Source: Leifsonia sp. ALI-44-B (GTDB lineage: Bacteria; Actinomycetota; Actinomycetes; Actinomycetales; Microbacteriaceae). Taken from it: a stretch of DNA of 64,000 nt. The notes beneath the pieces were generated by a model, which ran no database searches, was not told the origin of the DNA, and was given only the letters and a program-made list of their open reading frames with translations. The position numbers and the translations under genes are program-made. How positions within the stretch are numbered: position 1 is the stretch's first letter; every line of letters begins with the position of its first letter. Shown here piece by piece: positions 9,677-18,946 of the stretch. The DNA is taken from NCBI RefSeq assembly GCF_001984125.1, contig NZ_MTQL01000006.1:868001-932000 (forward strand), written 5' to 3'.

Positions 9677-9724
9677 AGTCATCCTGACTATAAGATGGCT
9701 CCAGCGAGTTCGGGTCACGGTGAC
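9677..9724 (+). promoter_or_regulatory. Candidate NrtR/NdnR operator(s) in the nad operon promoter
   Basis: Two perfect palindromes lie ahead of the nad operon: AGTCA-TCC-TGACT at 9677-9689, and GTCAC-G-GTGAC at 9714-9724. The first touches a plausible -10 element, TATAAG at 9689-9694. A repressor bound there would block RNA polymerase. The neighbouring first gene encodes an NrtR-like repressor, so autoregulation is the obvious reading. It is inference from position. Confidence 0.5.
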
Positions 9725-9767
9725 TTTTACTCGGATGCACGAGCTACACCCCTTGACTGGAGCCCCC

Positions 9768-10621
<854 letters not shown>

Positions 10622-10625
<4 letters not shown>

Positions 10626-12064
10626 ACACCCCAGCGTCAACACTCGCCGCCTCGGTCGACTACACCATCCAGCTCATCGAGAAGGGCGCGCAGGACGGCG
10701 CCACGTGCACGCCCGACCTCGTGCAGGCGCCCTGGAACTTCGACGCCGGCGCACCCTCCTACGGCCCCGGCGCGTCGATGGGCGACGTCATCCCCGTGAA
10801 CACTCCGCGCCAGGGCCAGCTGCCGCAGGTCTACCGCGACGCCTCGCCCGCCGAACTGCACGCGCGCATCATGCGGGCCAAGCAGATGCTGGGCGACAAA
10901 CTCGTGATTCTCGGGCACTTCTACCAGCGGGACGAAGTCATCCAATATGCGGATTATGTGGGCGACTCGTTCCAACTCGCCAACGCCGCCAAGGCGCGAC
11001 AGGATGCCGAGGCAATCGTCTTCTGCGGCGTGCACTTCATGGCCGAGACCGCCGACCTGCTCTCGCAGGAGAACCAGGCCGTCATCCTGCCGAACCTAGC
11101 GGCCGGCTGCTCGATGGCCGATATGGCGAACATCGACCAGGTCGAGGAGTGCTGGGAGCAGCTGATGGAGCTCTACGGCGAGCAGATCGACGAAGATGGT
11201 CGGGCTCAGATCATCCCCGTCACTTATATGAACTCGTCGGCCGCGCTCAAGGGATTCTGCGGGCGCAACGGCGGCATCGTGTGCACGTCGTCCAACGCCG
11301 AGACGGTGCTCGAGTGGGCGTTCGAGCGCGGCAAGCGCGTGCTGTTCTTCCCCGACCAGCACCTGGGGCGCAACACCGCCAAGGCCATGGGCGTTCCGCT
11401 CTCGCGCATGCCCATGTGGAACCCGAACCGCCCCCTCGGCGGCAACACGGCCGACGAGGTGCTCGACGCGCAGGTGCTGCTGTGGCACGGATTCTGCTCG
11501 GTGCACAAGCGCTTCACGGTGGCTCAGATCGAGCAGGCGCGCGCCGACTACCCCGATGTGCGCGTGATCGTGCACCCCGAATGCCCCATGCCCGTCGTCG
11601 ACGCGGCCGACGAGTACGGCTCGACCGACTACATCACCAAGGCCATCGCGGCAGCGCCCGCCGGCAGCACCTTTGCCATCGGCACCGAGATCAACCTCGT
11701 GCAGCGGCTCGCGGCCGAGTATCCGCAGCACACCATCTTCTGCCTCGACAGCGTCGTGTGCCCATGCAGCACCATGTATCGCATCCACCCGGGTTATATG
11801 GCGTGGGTGCTCGATGGGCTGCTCGACGGGCAGGTCATCAACCAGATCACGGTGTCGGATGATGTGGCGGTGCCGGCGCGTGTGGCGCTCGAGCGGATGT
11901 TGGCGGCGAAGCCTCCCGTTGCGGGCGGGGGCGGCGCTGTCGAGGGTGCTGGTGATGCGGGTGCTGGGAGTAGTGCTTCCGCTCCCGCCTCGGACGCTGC
12001 TGCTACTGCCAAGTCGGATGTCGCGGCGCCCGAGGGTGCTGTGGACGTGACGAACCGGGGCTGA
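10622..12064 (+). CDS. nadA: Quinolinate synthase A
   Basis: Condenses iminoaspartate (made by NadB) with dihydroxyacetone phosphate to quinolinate, using a [4Fe-4S] cluster. 480 residues. The three cluster cysteines lie in IVFCGVHFMAETA (about residue 135), FCGRNGGIVCTSSNAE (about 220-225) and VVCPCSTMYRIHPGY (about 380). The first domain carries the LGHFYQRDEVIQYADYVGDS segment. Compared with typical lengths near 350-400 it has an N-terminal extension of about 80 residues and a Gly/Ala/Ser-rich C-terminal tail of about 45. GTG start, overlapping the regulator stop (GTGA). The desulfurase gene at the operon end may supply cluster sulfur. Confidence 0.96.
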
Positions 12065-12066
12065 TC

Positions 12067-14013
12067 GTGGACGGTGGAGAGCGCAGGCTCGTCGGCAGCT
12101 CGGCGGGTGCGCGGCCGCGCGAGGTTCTCGTCGTCGGGTCGGGCATCGCCGGGCTCGTGGCCGCCTTGAGCGCCGTGTCAGGGCCCGAGCCCGTGCGGTC
12201 GAACGTCACGATCGTGACCAAGGGCGCGATGGACGAGTCGAACACGCGGTATGCGCAGGGCGGTGTTGCGGCGGCATGGTTCCCGGATGATTCGGCAGCC
12301 GCGCATGCCTCCGACACCTTGCGTGCGGGGGCCGGTCTCGCGGATGCCGCGGCCGTCGATGTCTTGACCGGCGAAGGTGCGAGTGCGATCGACGCGCTCA
12401 TCGGCTGGGGCGTGGAGTTCGACCGCGCCAGCGGTGAGGGCGACGGCGGCGAGTGCGGCAGCGGCGAGCGTGGTGACGGCGGCGGCGGCGGCCATCGTGA
12501 GGCAACGTATGCCCGCGGGCTCGAGGCGGCACACTCGGTGGCCCGCGTGCTGCACGCCGGCGGTGACCAGACGGGTGCCGAGATCGAGCGGGCACTTGTG
12601 GCGGCGGTGCGCGCGGCCGGGATCCGCGTCATCGAGAACGCCGTGCTCGTGGATGTCGTCGTGGACTCACGTTTTGAGGCGGACTCGCGCGTTGCCCGGG
12701 TCGCCGGGGTCTCGATCCTGCGCGAGTCGACACAAACGGACAACGGCTTCGGCTCGCTCGAGTTCTTGCCAGCCGACGACGTTGTGATGGCGACGGGCGG
12801 AGCCGGTCAACTGTTTGCCCACACGACCAACCCCGGCGTCGCGACGGGCGACGGCGTGGCCGCGGCGTGGCGCGCCGGAGCCGAGGTTGCCGACCTGGAA
12901 TTCGTGCAATTCCATCCGACGACGCTCGATGCGCCCGGAAACTTCCTCATCTCTGAGGCGGTGCGCGGCGAAGGGGCCGTCCTGCTCGGCGCGGACGGCG
13001 ACCGGTTCATGACGCGCGTGCACGACGACGCCGAGCTGGCGCCCCGCGACATCGTGGCCCGGGCGATCGCCGCGCAGATGGCCCGGCAGGGTGGCGCACC
13101 GGTTCTGCTCGACGCGACTGCCCTGGGCGCCGAGTTCCTCGCCCGACGCTTCCCCGGCATCGACCGCGCCACGCGCGCGCTCGGCTTCGACTGGGCTCAG
13201 CAGCCCCTGCCGATCACGCCGGCCGCGCACTACTCCATGGGCGGAATCGTCACCGACCTCGACGGGCGCACGAACGTGCCCGGGCTGTGGGCGGTCGGCG
13301 AGGCGGCCCGCACGGGTGTGCACGGCGCGAACCGTCTCGCTTCCAACTCGTTGCTCGAAGGCGCGGTCTTCGGCATGCGGGTTGGGCGGATGCTGGGTGA
13401 GCCCGTCGCGGGACCGGTGGCCTCCCCGCGAGCGTCCGAAGCGACGACTCGTGCCGCCGGACAACCCGCAGTGCCCGCGCAGGACCGCGCAGATAACGGT
13501 GTCGCGGTGATCGACCAGGCAGCTGCGTTCGACAAGCCCACGATTTTCGACCGCGCCGCACTGCAACAGATCATGTGGGAGCGGGTAGGACTGTTGCGCG
13601 ACGAAGCCGGTTTGCTCGCGGCATCCACAGAGCTCGATCGGATGATCGCACCCGCCGCCCTCGACCGGCGCAGCGTCGAAGACCGTAATCTGCTCGACCT
13701 GGCGCGGCTCACGGTCGCTGCCGCGCTCGCCCGCACCGAGTCGCGAGGGGCGCATTCGCGAAGCGACATCCCCGAGACCCGACCCGGGCTGGCGCGACCC
13801 CTCGTGTCGGCCGCGCGGCCTTCGGCAACCGCTGCCGCGCCCGCCGCCACCGACCGGTTCGACTCACGGGTGCCGGCCGGCCAGCGCGACATCATCCATT
13901 CCATCGAACCGTCCGATCCCGGCGAGCGCTCCGACCCGAGTGAACGCACCGAGCCGCACGACCGCTCCGACCCGCGCGACACCTCCGACACAGAAAAGAC
14001 CTCAGCATGCTGA
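12067..14013 (+). CDS. nadB: L-aspartate oxidase
   Basis: FAD enzyme that oxidises L-aspartate to iminoaspartate, the first step of de novo NAD synthesis. 648 residues, longer than the usual 520-560. FAD-binding GSGIAGLVAALS near residue 24, NTRYAQGGVAAAW near 60, the active-site region EFVQFHPTTLDAPG near 280, and the second FAD-contact block GLWAVGEAARTGVHGANRL near 410 are all present. Two low-complexity inserts explain the extra length: Gly-rich near residues 120-140 and a Pro/Ser/Asp-rich C-terminal tail (RSDPSERTEP style). GTG start two bases after the nadA stop. It overlaps nadC by 7 bases. Confidence 0.96.
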   Translation: MDGGERRLVGSSAGARPREVLVVGSGIAGLVAALSAVSGPEPVRSNVTIVTKGAMDESNTRYAQGGVAAAWFPDDSAAAHASDTLRAGAGLADAAAVDVLTGEGASAIDALIGWGVEFDRASGEGDGGECGSGERGDGGGGGHREATYARGLEAAHSVARVLHAGGDQTGAEIERALVAAVRAAGIRVIENAVLVDVVVDSRFEADSRVARVAGVSILRESTQTDNGFGSLEFLPADDVVMATGGAGQLFAHTTNPGVATGDGVAAAWRAGAEVADLEFVQFHPTTLDAPGNFLISEAVRGEGAVLLGADGDRFMTRVHDDAELAPRDIVARAIAAQMARQGGAPVLLDATALGAEFLARRFPGIDRATRALGFDWAQQPLPITPAAHYSMGGIVTDLDGRTNVPGLWAVGEAARTGVHGANRLASNSLLEGAVFGMRVGRMLGEPVAGPVASPRASEATTRAAGQPAVPAQDRADNGVAVIDQAAAFDKPTIFDRAALQQIMWERVGLLRDEAGLLAASTELDRMIAPAALDRRSVEDRNLLDLARLTVAAALARTESRGAHSRSDIPETRPGLARPLVSAARPSATAAAPAATDRFDSRVPAGQRDIIHSIEPSDPGERSDPSERTEPHDRSDPRDTSDTEKTSAC

Positions 14014-14873
14014 CCGCCCGCACCATCGACCGTGTCGTCCTCCTGGCCCTCGACGAGGATGCGCCGTTCGGCGACCTCACCTCCGAGGCGCTCATCCCGG
14101 CGAGCGCCACCGCGACGGCCGCCCTCGTCGCGCGCGAACCGGGTGTGTTCGCGGGCGGCGCCGTGTTCGAGGCCGCCTTCCGTCTGACCGATCCGGCCGT
14201 CACCGTAACGCTGCTCGCGGCCGACGGCGACCGGTTCGAGCCCGGCGACACGCTCGCCCGCGTGCACGGGCCCGCGCGCGGCGTGCTGCAGGCCGAACGC
14301 ATCGGACTGAACTTCACCCAGCGGATGAGCGGCATCGCCACCCTCACGGCGCGGTTCGCCGACGCCATCCGCGGCACGGGTGCCCGCATCGTCGACACGC
14401 GCAAGACCACGCCCGGCCTGCGCGCCTTCGAACGCCACGCCGTGCGCTCGGGCGGCGGCCACAACCACCGATTCTCGCTGTCGGACGCGGTCATGGCGAA
14501 GGACAATCACCTCGCCGTGCTCACGGCCGACGGAACCGGCCTCACCGAAGCCCTCGCCGGCGTGCGCGACCGCCTTCCGCACACCACGCACATCGAGGTG
14601 GAGGTCGACCGTCTCGACCAGATCGAACCCGTGCTCGCGGCGGGCGTCGACACGATCATGCTCGACAACTTCACGCTCGACGACCTGCGCGAGGGCGTGC
14701 GTATGATCGCCGGCCGCGCCATCGTCGAGGCGAGCGGCAACGTGACCCTCGACACCGTGCGCGCGATCGCCGAAACGGGTGTCGACGTCATCTCGTCGGG
14801 CGCGCTCACCCACAGCGTGCGATCGCTCGACCTCGGGTTGGATGTCGAGCTGCACGTGGCCTCGGCATCCTGA
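14007..14873 (+). CDS. nadC: Nicotinate-nucleotide pyrophosphorylase (quinolinate phosphoribosyltransferase)
   Basis: Converts quinolinate and PRPP to nicotinate mononucleotide, completing the de novo branch begun by NadA and NadB. 288 residues, standard length. It shows the N-terminal EDAPFGDLTSEALIP segment and the quinolinate-binding DTRKTTPGLRAFERHAVR near residue 130. GGGHNHRFSLSD, KDNHL and the EVEVDRLDQ and IMLDNF barrel motifs follow. Overlaps nadB, and is followed after two bases by the desulfurase gene. Confidence 0.97.
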   Translation: MLTARTIDRVVLLALDEDAPFGDLTSEALIPASATATAALVAREPGVFAGGAVFEAAFRLTDPAVTVTLLAADGDRFEPGDTLARVHGPARGVLQAERIGLNFTQRMSGIATLTARFADAIRGTGARIVDTRKTTPGLRAFERHAVRSGGGHNHRFSLSDAVMAKDNHLAVLTADGTGLTEALAGVRDRLPHTTHIEVEVDRLDQIEPVLAAGVDTIMLDNFTLDDLREGVRMIAGRAIVEASGNVTLDTVRAIAETGVDVISSGALTHSVRSLDLGLDVELHVASAS

Positions 14874-14875
14874 CC

Positions 14876-16024
14876 ATGCTCTACCTCGACAATGCCGCCA
14901 CCACGCCCGTGAGGCGCGATGTGCTCGAAGCGATGTGGCCCTTCCTGACGGCCGAGTTCGGCAACCCGTCGAGCCATCACACCGTGGGCGAGCGCGCCGC
15001 ATCCGCTCTGGCCGATGCCCGCCGCACGGTGGCCGAGTGGTGGGGTGTGCGAGCCAGTGAGGTCGTCTTCACCTCGGGCGGCACCGAGGCGGACAACCTC
15101 GCGGTCAAGGGCATCGTCCTCGCCCGCCGGCCGCGGGGCGCGCACATCGTGTCGACGCGCATCGAACATGAGGCCGTGCTCGAATCCCTGCACTACCTCG
15201 AGCGCTTCCACGACGCCCACGTCACCTACGTCGACACCGACGACACGGGCCTCGTCACGCCCGAGGCCCTCGCCGCAGTGCTGCGCGACGACACCACGCT
15301 GGTGAGCATCATGCTGGCCAACAACGAGATCGGCACGGTCCAGGATGTCGCGAGCCTCGCTCAGGTCGCACACGGCGTCGGGGCAGCTTTTCACACCGAC
15401 GCGGTCCAGGCCGCCGGATGGCTCGACCTCAACGTCGCAGCGCTCGGCGTCGACGCCCTGAGCGTGTCGGGCCACAAACTCGGTGCTCCGAAGGGCATCG
15501 GGGCCGCCTACGTGCGCGCCCGCGTGGGTGTCGAACCCGTCCTGCACGGCGGCGGCCAGGAGCGCGGCTGGCGCAGCGGCACCGAGAACGTGGCGGGGGC
15601 CGTGGGCATGGCGGCGGCGGTGCGGGCCGCCGAAAGCGAGCGGGTCTCAGCATCCGCTCGGGTCACCGCCGTACGCGACCGCTTCATCGCCGAGGTCCTG
15701 CGCCAGGTGCCGGGCGCCCTCCTGACGGGCCACCCCACGCGGCGCCTGCCGACCATCGCGTCCTTCTGCTTCCCGGGAACCTCGGGCGAGGCTGTGCTTC
15801 TCGAACTCGAACAACGCGGCGTCGTGTCATCCAGCGGCTCGGCCTGCGCCGCCGGCAGCGACGAACCCTCACATGTGCTGACAGCCATCGGCATCGACCC
15901 GGCCATCGCCCAGACCGCCGTGCGCTTCAGCCTGGCGAGCACCACCACCGACGAGAACATGGCGCATGTCGCAACCGCCCTCGCCGCGTCGGTCGCGACG
16001 GTCTCGGGCCTCGGCTCGGCCTGA
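14876..16024 (+). CDS. nadS: Cysteine desulfurase of the nad operon (NadS/NifS type)
   Basis: PLP enzyme that takes sulfur from cysteine, here most likely to build or repair the [4Fe-4S] cluster of NadA. 382 residues. It starts MLYLDNAATTPVRRDVLEAM and has FTSGGTEADNLAVKG. The PLP lysine is Lys201 in SVSGHKLGAPKG and the active-site cysteine is Cys324 in SSGSACAAGSDEP. The ATG is two bases after the nadC stop. Desulfurase genes in nad operons are known from Bacillus and Corynebacterium. A general housekeeping IscS role cannot be excluded, but the context favours NAD synthesis. Its last codons lie in a direct repeat continued downstream. Confidence 0.95.
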   Translation: MLYLDNAATTPVRRDVLEAMWPFLTAEFGNPSSHHTVGERAASALADARRTVAEWWGVRASEVVFTSGGTEADNLAVKGIVLARRPRGAHIVSTRIEHEAVLESLHYLERFHDAHVTYVDTDDTGLVTPEALAAVLRDDTTLVSIMLANNEIGTVQDVASLAQVAHGVGAAFHTDAVQAAGWLDLNVAALGVDALSVSGHKLGAPKGIGAAYVRARVGVEPVLHGGGQERGWRSGTENVAGAVGMAAAVRAAESERVSASARVTAVRDRFIAEVLRQVPGALLTGHPTRRLPTIASFCFPGTSGEAVLLELEQRGVVSSSGSACAAGSDEPSHVLTAIGIDPAIAQTAVRFSLASTTTDENMAHVATALAASVATVSGLGSA

Positions 16025-16082
16025 CGGGCAACCCCGGTTCGCCTCGCGCCTCGGCTCGGTGCGACGAGCAACCCCGGTTCGC
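16008..16082 (+). repeat. 35-bp imperfect direct repeat at the end of nadS
   Basis: Positions 16008-16042 and 16048-16082 share GCCTCGGCTCGG, then after a few differing bases GCAACCCCGGTTCGC. The period is 40 bases. The first copy contains the nadS stop codon, so this looks like a local tandem duplication of the gene end. Confidence 0.8.
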
Positions 16083-16183
16083 GAGTGCCCGCTCGTGTGA
16101 GTCAGAGCCCTCTCTTCGTTCCGCTCGATGAACGGGCACCCCTGCCCATCGAGCGCGGAACGCGGGGCCGATAACCTGAGCCC

Positions 16184-16933
16184 ATGACGGACAGTTGGAA
16201 CAACCAATACGAGGCCTTTTCCACATCCGCTGACCCGCTGACACCGCTTCGACCTGCGCAGCCGACCGGCCCGGCCAGCCCGGCCCTGACAGCCCTCCCG
16301 CTCCACCGGTGGCGTCTCGTCAACCTCTACCTGCTCGGCATCCCGCTCATCATGCCGATAGCCCTCTTCGCGTCCTTCGTGTCCGGTCGCCGGGCAGAAA
16401 ACCGCGGACGCACACCCTTGCCGTTCGAGGTGTCGTTGCTGATCACAGCCATCCTCGTCGTGCTGATCATCGTCGTCCTCTACATCGACCAGGTGCGAGC
16501 CGCACGACGGTGGCGATTGCTGCGTGAGCATTTCTCGGATGCCCTGCTTATCGAGGTCGACGTCCCCAAACACACCCGCGCACACGTGAGGATGCTTCGA
16601 GCCGCCCACTACCGCATGCGACCACATGCCGTCCTCATGGTCGGCCCCCACGGCATCGGCATCTTCGGAGACCCCAACCCGCTGCGTCCCGATCTCGCGC
16701 TGCGCTGGGACAACGTCGGACGCGTCGCCACCACCGCGAGCCCCCGCACGGTGTGGATCATCATCGAGACGCGCAACCCCGAGAATCCGACGGAGAACGG
16801 CGTGCTCATCGACCTCAAGATGAGCCCGTTCCACGCGGCGACGCTCCTCTCCTATGTCAAGACGGAGCCACAACTCGCGCAGACGCTCGCCCAGGTCCCC
16901 GCATGGCGCGACCGCCTCCACACCGGAGTGTGA
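16184..16933 (+). CDS. Hypothetical two-helix membrane protein
   Basis: 249 residues, family not recognised. A Pro-rich cytosolic N-terminus of about 40 residues precedes two membrane helices, near residues 47-65 and 85-103, separated by a short basic loop. A soluble C-terminal domain of about 140 residues follows (HAVLMVGPHGIGIFG, SPRTVWIIIETRNPENP). The layout resembles small actinobacterial PH-like membrane proteins, but I cannot name a domain. It stands after the nad operon with a 159-base gap and its own start. Confidence 0.8.
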   Translation: MTDSWNNQYEAFSTSADPLTPLRPAQPTGPASPALTALPLHRWRLVNLYLLGIPLIMPIALFASFVSGRRAENRGRTPLPFEVSLLITAILVVLIIVVLYIDQVRAARRWRLLREHFSDALLIEVDVPKHTRAHVRMLRAAHYRMRPHAVLMVGPHGIGIFGDPNPLRPDLALRWDNVGRVATTASPRTVWIIIETRNPENPTENGVLIDLKMSPFHAATLLSYVKTEPQLAQTLAQVPAWRDRLHTGV

Positions 16934-16984
16934 ACCCGCTGGCAACCCCTTTTCGTCGGTCGGGCCCGTCGCTACGGTGGAACC

Positions 16985-17122
16985 ATGACTGACGCACCGG
17001 AACACCACAACCCGAAAGACGCCGACCACGACCTCGAAGAGGAGCTCGAGCTCGCTCCCGAGGAGAAGAGCGACTGGCTGCCCGAGGCCGAGCCCACCGA
17101 CGGCCCCGCCCCCTCGGTCTGA
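16985..17122 (+). CDS. Small acidic protein, 45 residues
   Basis: ATG at 16985, TGA at 17120-17122. The product is strongly acidic (DLEEELELAPEEKSDWLPEA) with no membrane segment or cysteine. Strong GC3 bias and the perfect terminator 12 bases downstream support a real gene. Function unknown. Similar short acidic proteins are frequent in Microbacteriaceae, but I cannot assign it. Confidence 0.6.
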   Translation: MTDAPEHHNPKDADHDLEEELELAPEEKSDWLPEAEPTDGPAPSV

Positions 17123-17134
17123 GTTTCGCTCACG

Positions 17135-17179
17135 AACGAAGAGGCCCACCACCGCATGCGCGGGGTGGGCCTCTTCGTT
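17135..17179 (+). terminator. Terminator after the small acidic gene
   Basis: A 16-bp perfect stem (AACGAAGAGGCCCACC against GGTGGGCCTCTTCGTT) closes a 13-base loop. The two-gene stretch 16184-17122 ends here. It is symmetrical and may also serve the minus-strand gene at 17291. Confidence 0.85.
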
Positions 17180-17290
17180 GTGAATGTGGGTTTGTTGTCG
17201 GGGTTCTACGAGCCTGGAGCCGGCTCTGACGCGCAAGCATTTCGGCCTGAAGCCTGCCCTGACGCGAAGGTGCGTATGACTTGGGGCTTT

Positions 17291-17458
17291 CTAGGCGTCG
17301 CTGCCTCGACCGGCCCGAGGCGCGGCGCTCGAAGTCCCGGTTGAGGCCCCGCGATCATTCCTGCAGCGCCTCACAGTAACCGTGAACCACACGGCCACCA
17401 ACACCACGGTCAGGCCGAGAACTCCGGCGGATATGAGGTACCCCATCGTTGCAACCAT
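17291..17458 (-). CDS. Small single-pass membrane protein, 55 residues
   Basis: ATG at 17456-17458, TAG at 17291-17293. Residues about 5-27 form one membrane helix (YLISAGVLGLTVVLVAVWF), followed by a basic Arg-rich tail. No strong ribosome site is visible. It occupies an otherwise empty 390-base stretch between a terminator and the TPR gene. The rest of that stretch (17180-17290) shows nothing I can support. Real but unnamed, or a chance reading frame; the hydrophobic helix followed by positive charges argues for real. Confidence 0.45.
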   Translation of the reverse strand: MVATMGYLISAGVLGLTVVLVAVWFTVTVRRCRNDRGASTGTSSAAPRAGRGSDA

Positions 17459-17568
17459 CGGACTAACCTAGAAGGAGCCGCTGGAGAGCGCAAGGCAACC
17501 CGTTCTTGCGACCGCCGCCTGCACCTCTCCTCCTCGCGCTCACCCCACCCCTCTCGCTCGGAAGCCTC

Positions 17569-18102
17569 ATGACCTCCTCCCCCACACCGACTCCCCCGAC
17601 ATCCGAATTCGACGAGCGCGTCGACGCGTTCTGGCGGGACTTCGACGAGACGCGCGGCGACGACCTGGTCGACGAAATGCAAGTGATCGTCGACAAATCG
17701 GTGGGCGCCACGGCATCCGCTGCTCTCTATGAGCTGGCCTCGGTTCACGATGCGCTCGGGCAAGAGGATGACGCGATCCCTCTCTATGAGTCGGCGCTCG
17801 CCTCGGGCCTCGACGCCGCACGCTACCCGCAAGCCGTCGTGCAACTGGCGAGCACCTATCGCAACGTCGGCCGCCTGGATGATTCGGTCGCCCTCCTCGG
17901 AACGCTCGACCTCTCCGACCCCGCCGTCACCGACATCGTGGGAATCGCGCCGGTCGCCTTCCTCGCGCTCTCGCTGCACGACGCTGGCCGCCCGACCGAG
18001 GCCCTCGCCCAGCTGCTGGCGGCGGTCGCGCCGACGCTGCCGCTCTACACGCGCTCGATCACGAACTACGCCGCGGCACTCGAGCCGCCGCGCAACTCCT
18101 AG
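17569..18102 (+). CDS. TPR-repeat protein (tetratricopeptide, about 120-residue module)
   Basis: 177 residues from the ATG at 17569. The frame stays open to a TTG at 17506, but that leader is Pro/Leu-rich and unconvincing. Helical repeats are visible: ASAALYELASVHDALGQEDD, AVVQLASTYRNVGRLDDS and VAFLALSLHDAGRPTEA. They match the small Tetratrico module common in Actinobacteria and Firmicutes. It probably mediates protein-protein contact; partner unknown. Monocistronic, ending before a terminator. Confidence 0.85.
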   Translation: MTSSPTPTPPTSEFDERVDAFWRDFDETRGDDLVDEMQVIVDKSVGATASAALYELASVHDALGQEDDAIPLYESALASGLDAARYPQAVVQLASTYRNVGRLDDSVALLGTLDLSDPAVTDIVGIAPVAFLALSLHDAGRPTEALAQLLAAVAPTLPLYTRSITNYAAALEPPRNS

Positions 18103-18304
18103 CCCGCGCATCCGCTCGACGCCACCGTTTCGGGCGTGTCGCGCGGCCCACGCAGAACTCTCGCAGCCGCCGCTTACCCCGCGTTCACGCAACGTTTGGA
18201 CAGCTATAAGTTGCTCCCCAGCCGCCTGCAACCTCCGATTCCTATCGTTGTTCTCAGTTGAGACGGGATGATTCGCTCTCCCGGTCAGCTACATCACACC
18301 CAGC

Positions 18305-18336
18305 AAGTCCCCGTCGGCCCGAGGCCACGGGGACTT
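18305..18336. terminator. Hairpin between convergent genes
   Basis: AAGTCCCCGT / ACGGGGACTT with an inner GGCC-CGA-GGCC stem. It lies between the TPR gene (plus) and the small membrane gene (minus). The 200 bases between 18103 and 18304 hold no gene I can support. Confidence 0.75.
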
Positions 18337-18367
18337 CGCCATTAACGCCCGCCGACCGCCGACCGCT

Positions 18368-18703
18368 CTAGAGTGCGACCCGTTCGACCAGGATGAGCAG
18401 CAGGAACGACCCCAATCCCACGACGGCGATCGCGGCCATCAGTGCTGCCAGGATCTTGTTCCGTAGCCCGACGCTCTTCACGGTGCCCGCCACCACGAGC
18501 ATCCCGAGGTAGAGCGCAACCGTCACCCCGATCGCCGCCGCCGGAACCGCGACCTGGATGTCGAGCGCCAACACCAGCAAGACGACGACCACCAGCGCCA
18601 GCAGTCCGCCGGGAACGAGCCACTGCCGCCGTCGCCCCCGCCGCAGCGCGTTCTGGTTGCGCACCAGGGTCGGGTCGTTCCGTCGTGCGTCGGCGTGCAT
18701 CAT
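18368..18703 (-). CDS. Hypothetical small membrane protein, three helices
   Basis: 111 residues. A basic N-terminus (residues 1-28, ending ALRRGRRRQW) precedes three hydrophobic helices near residues 29-48, 52-71 and 83-107. No domain recognised. Monocistronic on the minus strand, with the convergent terminator just downstream of its stop. Confidence 0.75.
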   Translation of the reverse strand: MMHADARRNDPTLVRNQNALRRGRRRQWLVPGGLLALVVVVLLVLALDIQVAVPAAAIGVTVALYLGMLVVAGTVKSVGLRNKILAALMAAIAVVGLGSFLLLILVERVAL

Positions 18704-18786
18704 CCGAACCTCCTCCGTCGTCGAATAGCCACCGTAAACAGCGAGCCGCGCTCACGCGAGAGGATTGACAGCTCGCGGTGGGCTTG

Positions 18787-18870
18787 CCCGCCTCCCCTCG
18801 TGCCCGCCTCCCCTCGTGCCCGCCTCCCCTCGTGCCCGCCTCCCCTCTCCCCTCGGGCCCGCCTCCCTGG
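18787..18870. repeat. 16-bp minisatellite, four copies plus degenerate tail
   Basis: CCCGCCTCCCCTCGTG repeats at 18787, 18803, 18819 and 18835 with exact 16-base period, then decays (CCCGCCTCCCCTCTCC). One strand is almost pure C/T. It lies in the 243-base gap upstream of the ASCH gene, possibly within its leader or promoter. Confidence 0.9.
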
Positions 18871-18946
18871 GCGAGCTCTGTGTTAGCTAAGCTGGAAGGC
18901 TGGCCTCTTTCGGTCGCACCCGCCCACGACGAATGGATGCCGCGCA

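Noticed and set aside
9720-9767. Earlier GTG start of the Nudix regulator
   Set aside because: It falls inside the GTCACGGTGAC palindrome and has no ribosome site; the ATG at 9768 has GGAG.
18103-18304. Possible small RNA or tRNA in the gap after the TPR gene
   Set aside because: No cloverleaf or T-loop (GGTTCGA) is present. The hairpin at 18305 is well explained as a terminator between convergent genes.
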